A model generated the notes under the pieces. That model had not been told where the DNA came from. It was given only the letters and a program-made list of their open reading frames with translations, and made no database searches. Below are positions 59,341-64,000 of a stretch of DNA of 64,000 bases, piece by piece; positions within the stretch are counted from its first letter, which is position 1; every line of letters begins with the position of its first letter. Made by a program: the position numbers and the translations under genes. This DNA comes from Artocarpus heterophyllus (Eukaryota > Streptophyta > Magnoliopsida > Rosales > Moraceae), in the NCBI GenBank assembly GCA_025403435.1, contig CM046347.1, forward strand, positions 28,050,183-28,114,182, given 5' to 3'.

Positions 59341-62300
59341 TGAAATCGTTTTATATCTTGGATGTTCATGTGAGCTACTACATCCTACTCGGGTGGTCGT
59401 GGCTCATCAAGCATAAGCTTATTTACTTTATGTACCATAAATGTGTTAAGGGAAGATTGGCCATAAAATTCATCTACATCCCAACAAACAAATCCCCATT
59501 TGACCAAACAGAGACTCATCATGTTGATGCTGAGTATATGATGACCTTGCTGAAAAAGGAGAAGCCAACATCACCTAGGTCACTGACACACCATTGCCAT
59601 CATGGAATGAGATAAAAGATCTCAGTGATTAAGACCTTCATGACTTCCTTGGAGAAAAGTAGAAGAGGGCAAGGAAATAGTCACCCAATGTGTTTAAGAT
59701 CACTCACTTGATGGGAGGGCGTCATGCCGATTATGACGGTGGACGGTGCCTGACCAATGGACATGGGAGGGTTCAAGTTTAGAGTAAAGAAGGAATTATG
59801 ATCTTGTATAGAATAAGTGCCACCAAGTGATCAAGTTAAATAGGAGCCGCCACCAGTGCCAAAACTTATTCAAGATAGGTCTGACGCCATCATAAAGCCA
59901 CTCGAGGAGGTCGATTTAAGAGATGACAGCCATCAAAAAGCTGATATCAATAAGCACTTAGCAATTACCCGAGGAATACGATTACCTAATATGCATCCTG
60001 AATGAGAATTCTAACGTGTTTGCTAGAGGTATGAAGAAATGCCTAGGTTGGATTCTGACATAGTCTCTTCGCTTTGAACGTGGAACTCAAAGCATTGCTC
60101 GTGAAACAAAAAAGGTGAAAAATTCACCCAAGGATCGAAGCACAAATGAAAACCAAAATGTAGAAGTTCATCAAAGCTGGATTTATCAAGCTAATTATTC
60201 ACCTTACATGGTGGGCAAACATTGTTCTTATAAAGGAAAAGAATGGGTAAGTTTGACTTTTCATGGACTTTTGAGATCTCAATCAAGCTTGTCTGAAGGA
60301 CAACTTCCCTCTTCCAAACATGGATGTATTCATAGACTCTATAGCAGTTAATGGCATGCTTTGATTCATGGATGGATACAACCAATATAGCCAAGTCATG
60401 AGTCTGCCAAAAAGGCCAAGAAAAGAACCTTTCGAACCCCTTTCGGGAACTTCTACTATACCATCATTCTATTCAGGCTCAAGAACACTGATGTAATGTA
60501 CCGACAGGGTTATGACAACCGTGTTTCATGACATGATGGGAAAGGAAGTGGAAGACTATGTGGATGACTTGGTGATTAAATCTAAAACAAGGGAAGGCCA
60601 TTGGGATGCTTTGACAAAAATCTTCTTAAGGTGCTTGGAAAACAACTCACATGAACCTGAAGAAGTGTGCCTTCGTCTCTCCAAAGGGAAGTTCCTTGGG
60701 TTCATGTAACTTCAAAGGGGAATTAATTTGGACTAGTCCAAGACTCAAAAGATAGCAATAAAAACTCCATCAATGACTCCGAAGGAGCTCAAAAGCTTCC
60801 TCATGAGGCCTCCCACATCTGCCGATTCATACCGGATTAGGCTCATGAGTGTCCATATTCAATTCACTACTAGTGAAGGATATCTCCTTCACCTAGATCG
60901 AGGAACATCAAATAAATTTCGAGAGAATCCAACACATGATTGTGAACATGCCCACCATGGCTGTACCAGAGCTGGGTGAGCCGCTGCAGGTGTATCTTTC
61001 TTTCGTTCTCATGGCCATATATGCTCTTTTAATCGAAGAAGGCAAAGATGGCGTTGAATCTCTCGTCTACTATGTTAGCCAACAACTTCGCAACATCTAA
61101 CTCAAATACCTACAGGATGGTTGAGGCATTACTCCCTAGTAAACAAACTATGCCTAATGGTCAAATACAAACCATAAAAGTACCTCCTAACATATCCAAT
61201 GCTCTTTGGATGCCTTGCTTGATGGTTCTTCCAATTATTCAAGTTTGATATGGCATTTGACAATCCGTGATAGATTTAATGACTCAATGTGATGGAAAGG
61301 ATGAAGATATGGGCCAAGACCAAGGAATATAAGGAGATTTACCTAGGGAATTATGTTGTAACATGGACATTGAGGAATTTCAGACACTCAAGTTCAACAA
61401 GTCTGTTGCGGCAGCCACTAGAGAAATAGGAATTGTCTTGATTAACCCAGATGGACATGCACCGACTATATCTCATCAAATCACTTTTCCTTGCACCAAA
61501 AATATAGTGGTGCATGAGGCCTTCTTGATGGGATGGTCAATGTTAGGAATATGGGGATTTGAAAGCTTAAAGCTATTGGGGATTCAAAACTTGGTTTTAG
61601 TGGGGGACTTTGTGCATAATGAAACAACACTTGCTCCTTAACAGACCATGGCTCAAAAAGTGGTTAAACAATTTGATAATATTATCATTGAATACACTCT
61701 TGGATCAACCAACCGATATGCTCACGCGTTAGTGACGCTAGGCTCACTGCTCCACATGACTAGAGAGATAGCAAGCATTGAGGTTTCAAGGAAGGACATC
61801 CCCATTGTTCAAGTGTTTCGCGGGCCAACTAAAAGAGGAAGAAATGGAGCCACCCAAGGCTGACTAGAGATCACACGTCAGGATGGCATTGTTAACACCT
61901 GAGACAGATGGCTGTCCAATGGCAGTCAAAGTAATACATACTCCTTCAGGTGAATTATATTAGAGGTTAAATGATGGTGTTCTTATTCAGTGCGTTAGTA
62001 CCACAAAAGCCAAGTAATTGCCCCAAGATGTTTATAAGGAAATGCATGGGAATAACACCCTTGTAGTCTCTACCAAAAGTTGCAACAAAGAGGTTACTTT
62101 TAGCCAAATATAAAAGAGAAAGCTAGTACCTTGCAAGCTTCATGTACTTAAGAAGGCTTTCACTACCACCTAAGGAAGAATAGGAAGATTCCATACCTAG
62201 AATACCTCAAGAACAAGAATCTCTCGACAATATCCAAGGAAGCCTAAAAGCTTAAGAAACTTGCTTGAAGATACATCATCAAAGCTTGGATGCTATTCGG

Positions 62301-63430
62301 AAAGGGTTTCAATGGAGAACCCTTACTTATGTCTCGTTAATGATAAAGCATAAAGGGTATTGTAGGAGGTCAATGTAGGAGAATATGGAGAATACCAAGG
62401 GAATAAACGAGTCTATGGGAAACTATTGGGAATGTGTACTATTGGCCCACAATGGGAAAGGATGCCTTAGCCTTTTTCAGGAACTACCACACTTGCCAAA
62501 TCTATAAGAACCGCTACCATAACCATACACATCACTTCATGGCATGAGAATGCCATGGCCATTTCATACTTGGGGGCTTAATTTGATTGATCCTATCCAT
62601 CTTGCCTCTGAAGGGTACATATGGATCCGCACAATGATAAAGTACTTTGATCGAGTAGGTTAAAGCTATCCCCCTAAAGAGAGCAAATGGAGCCCCTACC
62701 TCAAACTTCATAAAAGAACACTTGATTTGTAGGTTTGGCATGCCATACAAGATTATGAGCAGTAGTAGCGCTCTCTTTGTCAACAACATTGCCAAGACCA
62801 CCCTATAAGAGTATGACATCAAGCATTAGAGGTCCACACCATATTACCAACAAGGAAATGGACAAGCTAAGGTAACCAACAAAATTCTCATCCAAATTCT
62901 AAGTAAAATGGTGCATGAGTACACTAGGGGCTAGAACGTCCACCTTCTAGACGTACTTTGGGCATATCAAATTTCACCACAATTTGTGACCAGACGTGTT
63001 GCATATTCTCTTGTTTATAGTGCATAAGCATTCTCTCCTGTCGAGTTGGAAGTGCTTTATACCCGAGTTTCCATGGTCAATGATTTAGAATGGGATGCAA
63101 AGTCCTATGAGATCATAAGGATGCTTGACTTGGAAGCTATAAATGAAATGAAAGAAGGGAAATTGCATGACAATGAATCGACATGTACTAACACCAAGCT
63201 AAAGAAGCTTCCAAAAAATTGTCCTTAGGAGGACTTTTAATGTAGGGGAACTGGTCTTGAAAGTGGTTGATAATGTCGAGAGACAAATATAGGAACCATC
63301 CAAGTTCTCGCTAATTAGAAAGGACCATGTGTTGTGAAAGAAGCTTACAATAGTAGGTACAATGACATGGTTGGCTTTTTAGGGGAGTTAAGTGTTGAGG
63401 TCATCGACAGGAAAGGGATTTAGTGCTATT
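59340..63430 (+). pseudogene. very degraded Tat/Ogre-like gag-pol remains
   Basis: Short plus-strand matches occur in pol order. Protease C-terminal part: 59358-59500 (YYILLGWSWL). RT: about 60130-60710, with VEDYVDDLVIKSKTREGH at 60548-60600. RNase H area: 60770-61250. Archaeal-type second RNase H: 61363-61860 (GIVLINPDG ... NRYAHALVTLGS). Integrase: about 62450-63130 (YIWI near 62610, PVELEV, RVSMVNDLEWDAKS). Frames change repeatedly and stops are dense. It is clearly more diverged than Tat-1/2 and of another subfamily. No LTR borders found. Confidence 0.75.
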
Positions 63431-63570
63431 ATTGCTAAGGCATCCACACTCACTACCCAGTTTCTTTTGGAAAGCATCACCTAAGGGACCACACCTAATC
63501 CATAGACACTTATCAAAAACATACCTACAAGAGACAAAATGCCAAGTACAATACTTTCATATAATATTTT

Positions 63571-64000
63571 TGTTGGAAAATTAGTACGCAGTGAAATTTT
63601 AAAAATTTTACATCAGAGTATTTTTCACAACACAAGTTTGACATGCTATATGCATAAATTAACCAGATCTTACTAACCTTTGCATGTTGAAGAACCCTCG
63701 CAAAACATGAAGAGAAGTAATGTTCTAGAAGAGCCTCAACCAATTGCTCTTTGTTGTTATTCTCTATCCACAACCAAAGTGAGTGTGGGCTCACAGGTAC
63801 AGCTCTTCTACCAGGTGACTCTCCTTCCAACCAATCGAGAGAACCCAAAGCTAGTGTTCGTGATTTGTGAACAAAAGCTCTCAGAGAGTTTTTAGATTCT
63901 CACTAGCAGAGTATCACTCTTAATCTCTCAATTGATCTGAGTAACTCTTAAGACTTACTCCCTATTTATAAAGGTTGGTCCTAGGGTCAGACCTTATCAG
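63571..64000 (-). repeat. Copia LTR, left border, continues off-window
   Basis: It starts tgttggaaaattag and follows the solo LTR 49313 onward. The left flank has no primer site, so this is an outer border: a solo LTR or the 3' LTR of a minus-strand element. The preceding ATTTT (63566-63570) is the candidate left target site. Confidence 0.9.

Noticed and set aside
59358..59615. 85-codon open frame as a host gene
   Set aside because: It contains a protease-like YYILLGWSWL stretch at the start of a decayed Tat pol.

Overview
This window reads as gene-poor, repeat-rich nuclear DNA of a flowering plant. The evidence is nested LTR retrotransposons of plant lineages: Ty1/Copia with 2-kb LTRs, Ty3/Gypsy Tekay-like chromoviruses, and Ty3/Gypsy Tat-lineage elements with a second RNase H and an antisense gene. 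There are also methionine-initiator tRNA primer sites, short T-rich spliceosomal introns, and one plant-type membrane protein gene. A 100-N assembly gap lies at 6675-6774. I saw no rRNA, tRNA or CRISPR. Species cannot be named from this alone. Element names below (Copia-1, Tekay-1, Tat-1 and so on) are mine.

Layout. 1-6674: Copia-1 (minus), 3' LTR to 5' leader, cut by the gap. 6775-8224 and 17300-20312: the least repetitive DNA, split by full-length Tekay-1 (minus, 8225-17299, TSD TGTCA). Its right part carries the only convincing host gene (19072-19830). 20313-22512: solo Tekay LTR (TSD GATCA), followed by a 2 x 72 bp tandem duplication. 22657-24787: noncoding DNA and a possible CACTA end. 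24788-29384: a patchwork of a Copia LTR piece, a truncated Tekay LTR plus gag, and another Copia LTR piece. 29385-39999: Tat-1 (plus, complete, TSD CCTCC), inserted inside that second Copia LTR piece, which resumes at 40000-40490. 40912-48860: Copia-2 (plus, 3' LTR truncated). 48963-58703: Tat-2 (minus, TSD CATAC), inserted in a chromovirus-like LTR remnant and itself carrying a solo Copia LTR (49313-51357, TSD GTCAC). 59340-63430: a very degraded Tat/Ogre-like pol. 63571-64000: start of another Copia LTR.

Coding state. No retroelement polyprotein is intact. Copia-1, Tekay-1 and Tat-1 keep essentially one reading frame over 4-5.6 kb and are broken mostly by in-frame stops. Where a sister copy shows the original codon, these are mostly CAG to TAG or CGA to TGA, as expected from deamination of methylated cytosines. 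Copia-2, Tat-2 and the 59-63 kb element are older and carry deletions and frameshifts.

Most interesting signals. (1) A near-palindromic 12-mer, TCGGCNNGCCGA, recurs every 21-22 bp in arrays of 4 to 10 copies. It occurs in the LTRs and 5' leader of the Copia family and, independently placed, in the LTRs of the unrelated Tekay family. (2) The two diverged Tat elements share an antisense gene with two introns at identical phases. It has a conserved promoter in which an E2F-like TTTCCCGC lies exactly 10 bp upstream of TATAAATA. (3) Tat-2 is a deletion derivative lacking the reverse transcriptase active site through the integrase core, and it also lost the core of the antisense protein.
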